DNA of 64,000 nt from an uncultured Lachnospiraceae bacterium (lineage in GTDB: Bacteria; Bacillota; Clostridia; Lachnospirales; Lachnospiraceae): positions 1-64,000 of the forward strand of contig CAJULP010000047.1 in NCBI GenBank assembly GCA_910587295.1, written 5' to 3'. How positions within the stretch are numbered: the stretch's first letter is position 1; each line of letters begins with the position of its first letter. Both the position numbers and the translations under genes were made by a program. The notes under the pieces are model-generated. The model had not been told where the DNA came from. It saw only the letters and a list, made by a program, of their open reading frames with translations, and searched no databases. This document shows positions 44,263 to 53,482 of the stretch, in pieces.

Positions 44263-45128
44263 GTCCTATTATAAAGAAAAAAGGAGAGAAGTTTACAATA
44301 CCCAGTAAATATCTCCTTTTTATTTTAACATTGTTATGCACAGGTCTGATCGTGTTAACGTTCAGCACCGATATATTAAGCGCTCCGTTAAGCGCGGTTG
44401 GCGGTTTTGTTATCACGCCGCTGCAAAACGGGGTGAGCAAAGCGGGAAGCTGGTTGAATACCCGTTCAAAGGAACTTGTCCAGATTCGGTCGCTCCTTCA
44501 GGAAAATGAAAACCTGCAGGAACAGATCGACCAGTTGACCATAGAAAATATCAAGCTGCAGCAGGATCGCTATGAACTGACAAACCTCAGGGAACTGTAC
44601 AATCTGGATTCCCAGTATGATGAGTATGAAAAGATTGGAGCGCGGATCATTGCTAAGGATTCCAGCAACTGGTTCCACACCTTCGTGATCAACAAAGGTG
44701 CGGAAGACGGGCTTTTAACCGATATGAATGTTATGGCCGGAAGCGGACTTGTGGGCAGGATCGTGGATGTAGGGCCGGACTGGGCAAAAGTCATGTCCAT
44801 CATAGATGACAATTCCAATACCAGCGGCATGGTACTTTCCACATCGGATAATCTGATGGTCCGGGGAGATCTGGAACAGTATGCGGAAGGGATGATACGG
44901 TTTGAAATGCTGATCGACAATGCGGACCGGGTGGTGGAAGGCGATAAGATTGTTACTTCCAACGTAAGTGACAAATATCTTCCGGGAATCCTGATCGGAT
45001 ACATAGCCAAGGTCAATGTGGATTCCAATAATCTGACCAAGTCCGGACTGATCACACCGGCTGTTGATTTTGAACACTTAGAAGAGGTGCTTGTGATCAC
45101 CCAATTAAAGCAGACAATAGGAGAGTAG
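44259..45128 (+). CDS. mreC: Rod-shape-determining protein MreC
   Basis: A 289-residue protein with one N-terminal membrane helix (YLLFILTLLCTGLIVLTF near residue 14), a coiled coil (about 65-110) and a beta-rich extracellular domain (ARIIAKDSSNWFHTF, GLVGRIVDVGPDWAKVMSII). It links MreB filaments to penicillin-binding proteins. It overlaps mreB and is followed 1 bp later by mreD. Confidence 0.93.
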   Translation: MSPIIKKKGEKFTIPSKYLLFILTLLCTGLIVLTFSTDILSAPLSAVGGFVITPLQNGVSKAGSWLNTRSKELVQIRSLLQENENLQEQIDQLTIENIKLQQDRYELTNLRELYNLDSQYDEYEKIGARIIAKDSSNWFHTFVINKGAEDGLLTDMNVMAGSGLVGRIVDVGPDWAKVMSIIDDNSNTSGMVLSTSDNLMVRGDLEQYAEGMIRFEMLIDNADRVVEGDKIVTSNVSDKYLPGILIGYIAKVNVDSNNLTKSGLITPAVDFEHLEEVLVITQLKQTIGE

Positions 45129-45129
45129 T

Positions 45130-45648
45130 TTGAGAAGGTTTATCATATCCGTGATTTTGATCATCCTGTGCTTCCTGCTCCAGACCACGTTTTTTCAAGG
45201 GCTGGATTTTGGCGGCATTGTGCCGAATTTAATGATTGTGCTGACGGCATCCTTCGGGTTTATGCGGGGGGAAAAGACTGGGCTGTTGTACGGTTTTTTC
45301 TGCGGGCTTTTGGTTGATATCTTTTTCGCCAATGTGTTAGGGTTTAACGCTATGATTTATATGTACATCGGGTATGCCAACGGTAAATTCAACCGTATTT
45401 TCTTCCCGGAAGAGATAAAGCTCCCGCTGGTGCTTATTTTGGTAAGCGATCTGATCTATGGATTTTCTTATTATGTGATCTTATTTTTACTCAGGGGGAA
45501 ATTTAACTTAGGTTTTTATTTTTTACATATTATTCTGCCGGAAATGGTCTACACCATTTTGGTAACGCTGCTATTATATCCGCTGATCCTGTGGCTTAAC
45601 AAAAAATTGGAAGAAGCGGAACAAAGGAGTGCACGTAAGTTTGTTTGA
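45130..45648 (+). CDS. mreD: Rod-shape-determining protein MreD
   Basis: A 172-residue membrane protein with about five hydrophobic helices, including FIISVILIILCFLLQTTFF at the N-terminus and GLLYGFFCGLLVDIFFANV, which is the MreD signature. TTG start directly after mreC. It forms the MreBCD complex. It overlaps the PBP2 gene by 8 bp. Confidence 0.92.
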   Translation: MRRFIISVILIILCFLLQTTFFQGLDFGGIVPNLMIVLTASFGFMRGEKTGLLYGFFCGLLVDIFFANVLGFNAMIYMYIGYANGKFNRIFFPEEIKLPLVLILVSDLIYGFSYYVILFLLRGKFNLGFYFLHIILPEMVYTILVTLLLYPLILWLNKKLEEAEQRSARKFV

Positions 45649-48505
45649 GAATTTTAAAGAAAAAACGATAAATATGATAACCTCAAGGTCCTTTTTCCTG
45701 GTTATCCTCATGTGTTGTATCGGCGGTATCATGATCAATAGGATTTTCGACCTTCAGATCGTTCATGGGGAGGAGTATCTGGATTCCTTTCAGATGAAGA
45801 TCAGGAAGGAGCGCACCATTAAAGGAAGCCGGGGATGCATTTACGACAGGAACGGGAATCTTTTGGCTTATAACGAGCTGGCTCATTCCGTTGCGATTGA
45901 GGATGTATATGAGAGCGGCCGTTATAAAAACCAGAATCTGAACACCACAATCCATAAACTGATCAAGATGATAGAGGACAGCGGTGATAAGATTGTAAGT
46001 GACTTTAAGATCATCTTAGATAAAAGCGGCCATTATGTTTTTACGGTGGAAGGTACCCAGCTTTTGCGGTTCCTTGCGGATGTTTATGGACATGCCGCCA
46101 TTGATCAGCTTGAAGTGAAAGAGCGCACGGCTTCCGCCCAGGAAGTCATGGATTATCTGTGTGGATGGGATCGGTTCCGGATTGGTGATTATGATGCGGA
46201 TACCACAAAAGAAACCTTTGTTCCTGGAGCAGGATATACCAGGGAAGAGGCGCTGAAAATCCTGACTATCCGCTATGATATGCACAGCAATATGTACCAG
46301 AAGTATATTGCGACCACGGTTGCTTCTGATGTAAGTGAAAAAACCGTTGCGGTAGTGATGGAAAATGCCCCGGAATTAGAAGGGGTGTCCATTGTGGAAG
46401 ATACCGTCCGTAAATATGTGGACAGTGTTTATTTCTCCCAGATCATCGGCTATACCGGAAAAGTTTCTCAGGAAGATCTAGAGGAACTGCAATCATCGGA
46501 AAACGGCAAAGCCTACGACTTAAACGATACCGTGGGGAAGCTGGGCATCGAAAAATCCATGGAAAGCGAACTTCAGGGAACCAAAGGAAGCGAGACTATT
46601 TTTGTAAACAGTGTGGGGAAGGTGACGGAGACCGCGGATTATGTGGAGCCGGCTGCAGGGAATGACATTTACCTTACGATCGACAAAGACCTCCAGATTG
46701 CAGCATATAAGATCTTGGAGGAAAGGCTTGCAGGTATTTTGTGTACCAATATCATCAATGCAAAGGAATTTGACACCTCAGAAGTCGCAAGCAGTAAGAT
46801 TAAGATCCCTATTTATGACGTTTATTTTGCTCTGATCAATAACAATGTGATAGACACAGACCATTTTAAAGAGCGGAATGCGGGAGAAACCGAAAAACAG
46901 GTATACGATGCCTACAAGGCTCATAAAGCATATGTTTTTGAACAGCTTCAAAAGGAGCTCACAGACAGCATGACTCCATATGAAACTCTAGACATGGAAT
47001 ATCAGGTTTATGAAAGCCATATAGCGGAAATGCTTTATGATCATGGAATCATTGTGCGTGACCGGGTGGACGTGAAGGACCAGACCTATATTGCCTGGAC
47101 CACCGATGAGGTGATCAGCTTAAACGAGTATCTTAAATACTGTATTTCCATGAACTGGATTGATGTATCCAAATTAGACCTTGACGGACAATATTCTGAT
47201 TCGGAGCAGATCTACGAAAAGATGGTTGGCTATATTATGGACCAGTTAGATGAGGATGCGTATTTTACCAAAAAGATTTACCGTTTTATGATCAAAAAAG
47301 ATGTGATATCGGGAAATCAGATCTGCCAGATTCTGTTAGAGCAGGATGTTGTGGAGATTTCCGAGGAAGATAAGGATCTGTTTGAAAGGGGAGGGATATC
47401 CGCTTACAATTTCATGATGGACAGAATCCGCAATCTGGATATCACGCCTGCCCAGCTTGCATTAGACCCCCATTCAGCTTCGACTGTGATCACGGATGTG
47501 AATACCGGGGATGTGCTTGCTCTGGTTTCTTATCCGAGTTATGACAATAACCGGATGGCAAACGGTGTGGATGCGGAATATTTCTCGGAACTGTTAAACG
47601 ACCTTTCCACGCCCATGAGAAACTATGCCACCTATCAGGTAACCGCTCCCGGTTCTACGTTTAAGATGGTATCCGCTACCGCCGGAATGATGGAAGAGAT
47701 CATAACTCCCCAGAGCACGTTTTTCTGCTCCGGGATATTTGACAAGATAGAACCGCCGCCTACCTGCTGGAACAGGGGCGGCCATGGAACACTGAATGTT
47801 TCAGGAGGAATCGGCAATTCCTGCAATGTGTACTTTTATGAAATGGCCTACCGGCTGGGGATGACAGGTGAAAGCTATTCTTCAGACACCGGCCTTAAAA
47901 AACTGGAAAAGTATGCCGGACTGTATGGGCTTACGGATACTTCCGGTATCGAAATTGAAGAGACCACCCCTCAGGTTTCTACGGAAGATGCTGTCAGGTC
48001 AGCAATCGGACAGGGCAACCACAGCTTTACCACGGTAGGACTTGCCAGGTATGTGACCACGGTGGCCAACAGCGGTACCTGCTATGACCTCACACTGATC
48101 GATCGGATCACGGACCGCAACGGAGTCCAGCTTGCGGACAATCATGCAAAGGTGCGGAATATCATTGACATGGAGCCTTCTTACTGGAATGCCATCCATC
48201 AGGGGATGCGGCAGGTGGTGGAAAGTAATTCCCATTACCGGGGTCTTGGAATAAACGTGGCAGGAAAGACCGGTACGGCGGAGGAGAACAAGCGTCGGGC
48301 CAACCATGCGCTGTTTGTGTGCTATGCCCCTTATGAAGAACCGGAAATAGCCATTGCAACAAGGATAGCGTACAGCTATTCATCCAGTTATGCGGCTCAG
48401 ACTACCCGGGATATCATTGAATATTATTTTGGCCTCAGGGATGAAAACGAGATCATCGACGGAAAGGCCACTCAGGTTACGGTATCCACTACAGTAACAG
48501 ACTAA
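45641..48505 (+). CDS. mrdA: Penicillin-binding protein 2 with a large insertion
   Basis: A 954-residue class B transpeptidase, about 250 residues longer than typical. One N-terminal membrane helix (SFFLVILMCCIGGIMINRI) is followed by the dimerisation domain. The transpeptidase motifs are STFK near residue 668, SCN near 726 and KTGT near 876. Between LQIAAYKILEE (about 350) and STVITDVNTGDVLAL (about 612) lies an Asp/Glu/Tyr-rich insertion not in standard PBP2. It crosslinks side-wall peptidoglycan with RodA. The TTG at 45641 has AAAGGAG 11 bp upstream; the GTG at 45629 is too close to it. Confidence 0.92.
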   Translation: MFENFKEKTINMITSRSFFLVILMCCIGGIMINRIFDLQIVHGEEYLDSFQMKIRKERTIKGSRGCIYDRNGNLLAYNELAHSVAIEDVYESGRYKNQNLNTTIHKLIKMIEDSGDKIVSDFKIILDKSGHYVFTVEGTQLLRFLADVYGHAAIDQLEVKERTASAQEVMDYLCGWDRFRIGDYDADTTKETFVPGAGYTREEALKILTIRYDMHSNMYQKYIATTVASDVSEKTVAVVMENAPELEGVSIVEDTVRKYVDSVYFSQIIGYTGKVSQEDLEELQSSENGKAYDLNDTVGKLGIEKSMESELQGTKGSETIFVNSVGKVTETADYVEPAAGNDIYLTIDKDLQIAAYKILEERLAGILCTNIINAKEFDTSEVASSKIKIPIYDVYFALINNNVIDTDHFKERNAGETEKQVYDAYKAHKAYVFEQLQKELTDSMTPYETLDMEYQVYESHIAEMLYDHGIIVRDRVDVKDQTYIAWTTDEVISLNEYLKYCISMNWIDVSKLDLDGQYSDSEQIYEKMVGYIMDQLDEDAYFTKKIYRFMIKKDVISGNQICQILLEQDVVEISEEDKDLFERGGISAYNFMMDRIRNLDITPAQLALDPHSASTVITDVNTGDVLALVSYPSYDNNRMANGVDAEYFSELLNDLSTPMRNYATYQVTAPGSTFKMVSATAGMMEEIITPQSTFFCSGIFDKIEPPPTCWNRGGHGTLNVSGGIGNSCNVYFYEMAYRLGMTGESYSSDTGLKKLEKYAGLYGLTDTSGIEIEETTPQVSTEDAVRSAIGQGNHSFTTVGLARYVTTVANSGTCYDLTLIDRITDRNGVQLADNHAKVRNIIDMEPSYWNAIHQGMRQVVESNSHYRGLGINVAGKTGTAEENKRRANHALFVCYAPYEEPEIAIATRIAYSYSSSYAAQTTRDIIEYYFGLRDENEIIDGKATQVTVSTTVTD

Positions 48506-48535
48506 AATATGTTTTTGGCAAGGAGTTGAAAAATT

Positions 48536-49219
48536 TTGAAAAATTCTGTGGTAATAAAAAGTTTTCCCAGCGGGATCGTGCTTCATTTAAATCCGGAGAT
48601 TCCCTTTGACGAAATCCTTTCAGATGTGGAAGATAAATTCAGGGAGTCCAGTGCCTTTTTCAAGGACGCCAAGATGGCGCTGTCCATTAAGGACAGAGTT
48701 TTGTCCAATGAGGAAGAATTTCAGATTCTGGGGGCAATTTCCCAAAATTCTAACTTAAGAATCATCTGCCTGGTGGGGGAAGACGATGAGACGAACCAGC
48801 ATTTTGTAAAAGCCTTGCAGCAAACAGATACTGAACATACCCAGGGCGCCAGTTCAGAAGGGCAGTTTTACCGGGGAACGCTTAAAAACGGCGAAGTATT
48901 GGAAACCGAATCCAGTATTGTGATCTTAGGGGATGTTTATCCCGGGTCTTCCATTATCTCCGCTAAGGATATTATCGTACTTGGCGGCTTGTTTGGGGAA
49001 GCTTACGCCGGGGGGAATGGAAGCCCCGGACATTATGTGGCAGCGCTTGAAATGTCACCTGAAAAATTAAAAATAGGTGATTTCAAATATACATTAAAGG
49101 AAAAAGGGGCTAAATGGTCGATCAAACCCAAGGTACAGCCTAAAATTGCATATGTAAAAGGCGATCGCGTCATGATTGAATCCATCACAAAAGAATTACT
49201 GAGTGAATTGCCAATTTAA
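48536..49219 (+). CDS. minC: Septum site-determining protein MinC
   Basis: A 227-residue protein. The N-terminal domain (about 1-105) inhibits FtsZ. The C-terminal beta-helix (GTLKNGEVLETESSIVILGDVYPGSSI near 120, GGLFGEAYAGGNG near 150) binds MinD. TTG start with AAGGAG upstream. It is the first gene of minCDE, which follows the PBP2 gene by 30 bp. Confidence 0.93.
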   Translation: MKNSVVIKSFPSGIVLHLNPEIPFDEILSDVEDKFRESSAFFKDAKMALSIKDRVLSNEEEFQILGAISQNSNLRIICLVGEDDETNQHFVKALQQTDTEHTQGASSEGQFYRGTLKNGEVLETESSIVILGDVYPGSSIISAKDIIVLGGLFGEAYAGGNGSPGHYVAALEMSPEKLKIGDFKYTLKEKGAKWSIKPKVQPKIAYVKGDRVMIESITKELLSELPI

Positions 49220-49265
49220 CGGCTTTCTCAGGGGACGAGATTAATTCATTATGGAGGTTTTTTAA

Positions 49266-50057
49266 ATGAGTGAAGTAATTGTCGTCACATCAGGGAAAGG
49301 CGGTGTGGGAAAGACCACTACATCCGCAAACATTGGAACCGGTCTTGCTGCCATGGGAAAACGTGTTGTCTTGATCGACACGGATATCGGGTTGCGCAAC
49401 CTGGATGTTGTCATGGGGCTGGAAAACAGGATTGTTTATAATCTTGTGGACGTGATAGAAGGAAAATGCCGTGTAAAGCAGGCACTTATCAAAGATAAGC
49501 GGCATCCGAGCTTATATCTTCTTCCTTCTGCACAGACAAAGGATAAAACGGCAGTCAGCCCTGACCAGATGGTGAAAATGATAGGACAGCTCAGGGAGCA
49601 GTTTGATTATATCATTTTAGACTGTCCGGCAGGGATTGAACAGGGGTTTAAAAATGCCATTGCAGGCGCTGACAGGGCGCTTGTGGTGACAACGCCGGAA
49701 GTTTCGGCAATCCGGGATGCTGACCGGATCATAGGTTTATTGGAGGCAAGTGATTTTACGAAAATTGATCTGATCATAAACCGCCTTAAAGTGGAAATGG
49801 TAAAGCGGGGGGATATGATGAGTGCGGCCGATGTAGTGGATATCCTTGCTATCAGCCTGATCGGGGTGGTTCCCGATGATGAAAGTGTGGTCATAGCTAC
49901 CAATCAGGGAGAGCCGCTGGTTGGAAACAGTTCTCTGGCAGGAAAGGCATATCAAAATATATGCTACCGGGTGGCTGGAAAAGAAATACCCTTTCTTGAA
50001 TTTGAAAAAGGTGTTTCTTTCTGGACAAGGGTGTCAGGAATTTTCCATAAGAATTAG
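49266..50057 (+). CDS. minD: Septum site-determining ATPase MinD
   Basis: A 263-residue deviant-Walker ATPase (SGKGGVGKTTTSANIG, residue 9; switch II YIILDCPAGIEQGF near 115). The C-terminus (FEKGVSFWTRVSGIFHKN) is an amphipathic membrane-targeting helix. It recruits MinC to the membrane and is stimulated by MinE. GGAGG precedes the ATG. Confidence 0.96.
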   Translation: MSEVIVVTSGKGGVGKTTTSANIGTGLAAMGKRVVLIDTDIGLRNLDVVMGLENRIVYNLVDVIEGKCRVKQALIKDKRHPSLYLLPSAQTKDKTAVSPDQMVKMIGQLREQFDYIILDCPAGIEQGFKNAIAGADRALVVTTPEVSAIRDADRIIGLLEASDFTKIDLIINRLKVEMVKRGDMMSAADVVDILAISLIGVVPDDESVVIATNQGEPLVGNSSLAGKAYQNICYRVAGKEIPFLEFEKGVSFWTRVSGIFHKN

Positions 50058-50068
50058 GAGGTGGCCGC

Positions 50069-50341
50069 ATGGGTGTCAGAAATTTTTTTAATCGAAGAAA
50101 ATCAAGGGAAATTGCCAAGGATCGTCTGAAAATTCTCCTGATCTCCGACAGAGTAAACTGCTCCCCGGAGATGATGGAAATGATAAAAACGGATATTGCA
50201 AAGGTAATCTCCAAGTATATGAAAATTGATACGCAGAGCATGGAGATACAAATTGCCAAAACAGACCGTAAGGGGCGGGATAAAACACCGACTCTTTACG
50301 CCAATATCCCCATTTTGGATCTACATAAGAATGTAAACTGA
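50069..50341 (+). CDS. minE: Cell division topological specificity factor MinE
   Basis: A 90-residue protein with the MinD-stimulating segment RKSREIAKDRLKILLISDR (residue 9) and a C-terminal dimerisation domain. It starts 11 bp after minD with AGGAGG upstream. Together with MinCD it would oscillate or position the Z ring at midcell. Confidence 0.93.
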   Translation: MGVRNFFNRRKSREIAKDRLKILLISDRVNCSPEMMEMIKTDIAKVISKYMKIDTQSMEIQIAKTDRKGRDKTPTLYANIPILDLHKNVN

Positions 50342-50360
50342 AAGGACTAAGATAAGCAAT

Positions 50361-51467
50361 ATGCTGAAGCATTACAGGATAAGACATTATAATTTTAAGC
50401 TGGTCATCTTTGTATTGGCGCTGGCATCTATCGGAGTTATTGCGGTAGGCAGCGCCGAACCGGCATTGCAGGGCAGGCAGCTTGCCGGCTTTGTGGCCGG
50501 AACTTTTTTGATGATCGTTATTTCCCTGTTTGATTACTCTGTGCTCTTAAAACTTTACTGGCCAATGTATCTGTTTAACCTGGTGCTGCTGGCGCTGGTC
50601 ATATTCCGGGGTGAGGAGACAAACGCTTCTCAGCGTTGGATGACGATCCTTGGAATCCGGTTCCAGCCCTCGGAGCTTGCCAAAATTTTATTGATCTTGT
50701 TTTTTGCTCAGTTTATCTATCTGCATAAGGAAAAACTAAATACGTTCCAGTATATTGCCTTATCCTGTGTCCTGTTCTTGATTCCGGCGGCACTGGTCAT
50801 CAACCAGCCGGATCTGTCCACTACGATCATTATCTGTCTGATTTTTGCGGTAGTCATGTTTACGGGTGGTCTCAGCTTTAAGGTGATCGCAGGTTTTTTG
50901 GCTGTGGCGGTTCCCCTTGGGATCATCTTATTTACTCTGATATTACAGCCGGACCAGAAGATCATCAATAAGTATCAGAGAAACCGGATCGTTGCCTTTT
51001 TAAACAAAGAAGAGTATGCAAATGCAGAAGGCTACCAACAGGAGTATTCCGTGATGGCGATCGGTTCCGGACAGCTTACCGGAAAAGGCTACAAAAATAA
51101 CCAGATCAGTTCCGTAAAGAACGCAGATTTTATTGCGGAGCAGCAGACAGACTTTATTTTTGCGGTGATAGGGGAAGAGTTTGGTTTTACCGGAGCATGT
51201 ACGGTGATCGTGCTGATCACCCTTATCAGCGTGGAGTGTTTTTTGACCGCACAGCGAGCGAAGGATCTGGCCGGTACGGTGATCGCGTCGGGAGTGGGGG
51301 GAATGATAGGCTTTCAAGGCTTTGTGAATATTGGTGTAGTCACTTATCTTTTACCCAATACCGGACTTCCTCTGCCCTTTGTCAGCTACGGGCTTACTTC
51401 ACTGATCAGTTCTTTTATCGGAATTGGATTTGTTTTAAATGTGGGGTTACAATGCAGGGAAAAATGA
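50361..51467 (+). CDS. rodA: RodA/FtsW-family SEDS glycosyltransferase
   Basis: A 368-residue polytopic membrane protein. SEDS signatures include RWMTILGIRFQPSELAKI near residue 92, PAALVINQPDLSTTII near 145 and TGLPLPFVSYGLTSLI near 330. It polymerises glycan strands. Its place in the mre-min cluster with PBP2 supports RodA over FtsW. Confidence 0.92.
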   Translation: MLKHYRIRHYNFKLVIFVLALASIGVIAVGSAEPALQGRQLAGFVAGTFLMIVISLFDYSVLLKLYWPMYLFNLVLLALVIFRGEETNASQRWMTILGIRFQPSELAKILLILFFAQFIYLHKEKLNTFQYIALSCVLFLIPAALVINQPDLSTTIIICLIFAVVMFTGGLSFKVIAGFLAVAVPLGIILFTLILQPDQKIINKYQRNRIVAFLNKEEYANAEGYQQEYSVMAIGSGQLTGKGYKNNQISSVKNADFIAEQQTDFIFAVIGEEFGFTGACTVIVLITLISVECFLTAQRAKDLAGTVIASGVGGMIGFQGFVNIGVVTYLLPNTGLPLPFVSYGLTSLISSFIGIGFVLNVGLQCREK

Positions 51468-51525
51468 TGTATAATAGAAGAGTGTGTGATAACTATTGTT
51501 GAATACTAGAAGGGGGTATGTCAAT

Positions 51526-51921
51526 ATGAATATTGCATTGATTGCGCATGATGCAAAAAAGAAATTGATGCAGAATTTTTGTATCGCTTACAGGGGGATC
51601 TTAACAAAGAATGAGTTGTATGCAACGGGAACTACAGGCCGTTTGATTGAGGAAGTCACAAACTTAAATGTCCATAAATTTTTAGCCGGTCATCTTGGCG
51701 GGGAGCAGCAGATCGGCGCACAGATCGAACATAATCAGATGGACCTTGTGATCTTTCTGCGCGACCCGTTAACTTCGAAACTGCATGAGCCGGATGTCAA
51801 CAATGTGGTCAAGCTTTGCGACATGCATAATATTCCGCTAGCAACGAATCTGGCAACTGCAGAATTGCTGATCAAATCGTTAGACAGAGGAGACATGGAG
51901 TGGCGTGAAATGTACAAATAA
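51526..51921 (+). CDS. mgsA: Methylglyoxal synthase
   Basis: A 131-residue enzyme converting dihydroxyacetone phosphate to methylglyoxal. It has IALIAHDAKKKLMQNF (residue 3), YATGTTGRLIEE near 36, LAGHLGGEQQIGAQI near 55 and catalytic Asp in VIFLRDPLT near 82. The ATG at 51526 follows GGGGG and gives the normal family length. It overlaps the next gene by 17 bp. Confidence 0.95.
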   Translation: MNIALIAHDAKKKLMQNFCIAYRGILTKNELYATGTTGRLIEEVTNLNVHKFLAGHLGGEQQIGAQIEHNQMDLVIFLRDPLTSKLHEPDVNNVVKLCDMHNIPLATNLATAELLIKSLDRGDMEWREMYK

Positions 51922-52891
51922 AAGAACCTGCGGGTTACTCTTCCTTATACTGTTATTATTCTTTTGCGAAGGCTGCGGCAGGGTTTCCTATGAGATGCCT
52001 TATACCGCTTCCAGTGAAATCAGCAGTTTCAGGATCGTTAATCAGAAGGAAAGCAGTGAGTTAGCGGACCCCTTTGCCAAAGATATCTGTGTTGCAGGCA
52101 CCGACGGGATTCTCTTAGATTCGGTGGACATGTCAAGGGCATCCGCTGCAGGTCTGTTTGACATTAACAGAAAAAATACCATTTATGCAAAAAATATTCA
52201 TGAGAAGCTTTATCCTGCCAGCCTGACCAAGGTGATGACCGCCCTTGTGGCCATCAAACATGGTTCTACGGATATGAAGCTTACTGCCTCCGGCAATGTA
52301 AGGCTTCAGGAGCCGGGTGCACAGGTGTGCGGTATCAAGGAAGGGGATCAGATGACTTTAAACCAGGCGCTTCATCTGCTCCTTATTAATTCTGCCAATG
52401 ATGCGGGGGTAGTGATCGCTGAAGGGATAGGCGGCTCTTTAGAAGGGTTTGCGGAAATGATGAACGAGGAAGCGGCAGCCATTGGCGCCACTAACACTCA
52501 TTTTACCAATCCCCACGGCCTGCCGGATGATAACCATTATACCACAGCTTATGATATGTACCTGATCATGAATGCAGCCGTTAAATATCAGTTGTTTAAT
52601 GAGATCATCCAGATGGACAACTACACTACCGTGTATTATGATAAAAACGGAGCTGAAAAGGATATCTCCGTCAAAAATTCTAATGCATATATTCAGGGAA
52701 ATGCCACGGTACCGAGCGGCGTTACCGTCTTAGGGGGAAAGACAGGTACCACCAATGCGGCAGGAAACTGTCTGGTATTGATTTCCAGGGATTCATCCAG
52801 CAATCCTTACATATCAATCATTATGCGTTCTGAGGGCAGGGACGCACTTTATGAACAGATGACAGATTTGTTGGAGGAAATAGTCAATTAA
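51905..52891 (+). CDS. D-alanyl-D-alanine carboxypeptidase (DacF-type, S11)
   Basis: A 328-residue serine peptidase trimming the pentapeptide of peptidoglycan. A signal sequence (LLFLILLLFFCEGC, possibly a lipobox) leads to SLTK near residue 103, SAND near 160 and KTGT near 280, the three active-site motifs. The C-terminal domain of PBP5-like enzymes is missing. The GTG start at 51905 has GGAG upstream and lies within the end of mgsA. Confidence 0.92.
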   Translation: MKCTNKRTCGLLFLILLLFFCEGCGRVSYEMPYTASSEISSFRIVNQKESSELADPFAKDICVAGTDGILLDSVDMSRASAAGLFDINRKNTIYAKNIHEKLYPASLTKVMTALVAIKHGSTDMKLTASGNVRLQEPGAQVCGIKEGDQMTLNQALHLLLINSANDAGVVIAEGIGGSLEGFAEMMNEEAAAIGATNTHFTNPHGLPDDNHYTTAYDMYLIMNAAVKYQLFNEIIQMDNYTTVYYDKNGAEKDISVKNSNAYIQGNATVPSGVTVLGGKTGTTNAAGNCLVLISRDSSSNPYISIIMRSEGRDALYEQMTDLLEEIVN

Positions 52892-52979
52892 CAGTTGTTT
52901 TTTACCTTGTAATCACTTATAATGATTTTAGGCCATATTGAAGCGTTCATAAGCCAATATACTTCAGGAGGGAAGACCA

Positions 52980-53399
52980 ATGGTTCAGTTAATAGTTGGA
53001 AAAAAGGGGAAGGGCAAGACAAAACATTTATTGGATAAGGTTAACAATGAAATACTTACGGCATCCGGAAATATCGTGTATCTGGACAAAAGTACCAAAC
53101 ACATGTATGAGTTAAATAACAAAGTCAGGTTGATAGATGTTTCTTCTTATTTGATCAGCGATTCGGACGAATTTACCGGGTTTGTCTGTGGGATTATTTC
53201 TCAGGATCATGATTTGGAACAGATGTATTTTGACAGCTTTTTAAAGATTGCATGCATTAAGGATGAGAATGTGGAACCGATCATCAAAAAGCTTGAAAAG
53301 ATCAGTGAAGTATTCGGGGTAGATTTTATCCTGAGCATTTCATTAGATGAAGAGGAATTGCCGGCTTCTGTTAAAGAGAAAATTATTGCTTCTTTATAA
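52980..53399 (+). CDS. Small P-loop protein of unknown function
   Basis: A 139-residue protein with a Walker A-like GKKGKGKTKHLLDKV at residue 7 and a possible Walker B-like strand (DFILSISLDEEELP) near the C-terminus. It resembles the N-terminal half of a small nucleotide-binding protein seen near mgsA/sepF in Lachnospiraceae. The function is unknown. GGAGGG precedes the ATG, and a strong terminator follows. Confidence 0.75.
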   Translation: MVQLIVGKKGKGKTKHLLDKVNNEILTASGNIVYLDKSTKHMYELNNKVRLIDVSSYLISDSDEFTGFVCGIISQDHDLEQMYFDSFLKIACIKDENVEPIIKKLEKISEVFGVDFILSISLDEEELPASVKEKIIASL

Positions 53400-53406
53400 T
53401 TTACAT

Positions 53407-53434
53407 AAAAGCCCCGGGACACCCCGGGGCTTTT
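53407..53434 (+). terminator. Strong rho-independent terminator
   Basis: AAAAGCCCCGGG and CCCGGGGCTTTT form a perfect 12-bp stem with a 4-nt loop, then a T run. It separates the elongation cluster from the sepF group. Confidence 0.92.
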
Positions 53435-53482
53435 TAAAAGACAGGAAATTCTGGAAACTTAAAATAAGCAGAGGGTGTTGAT

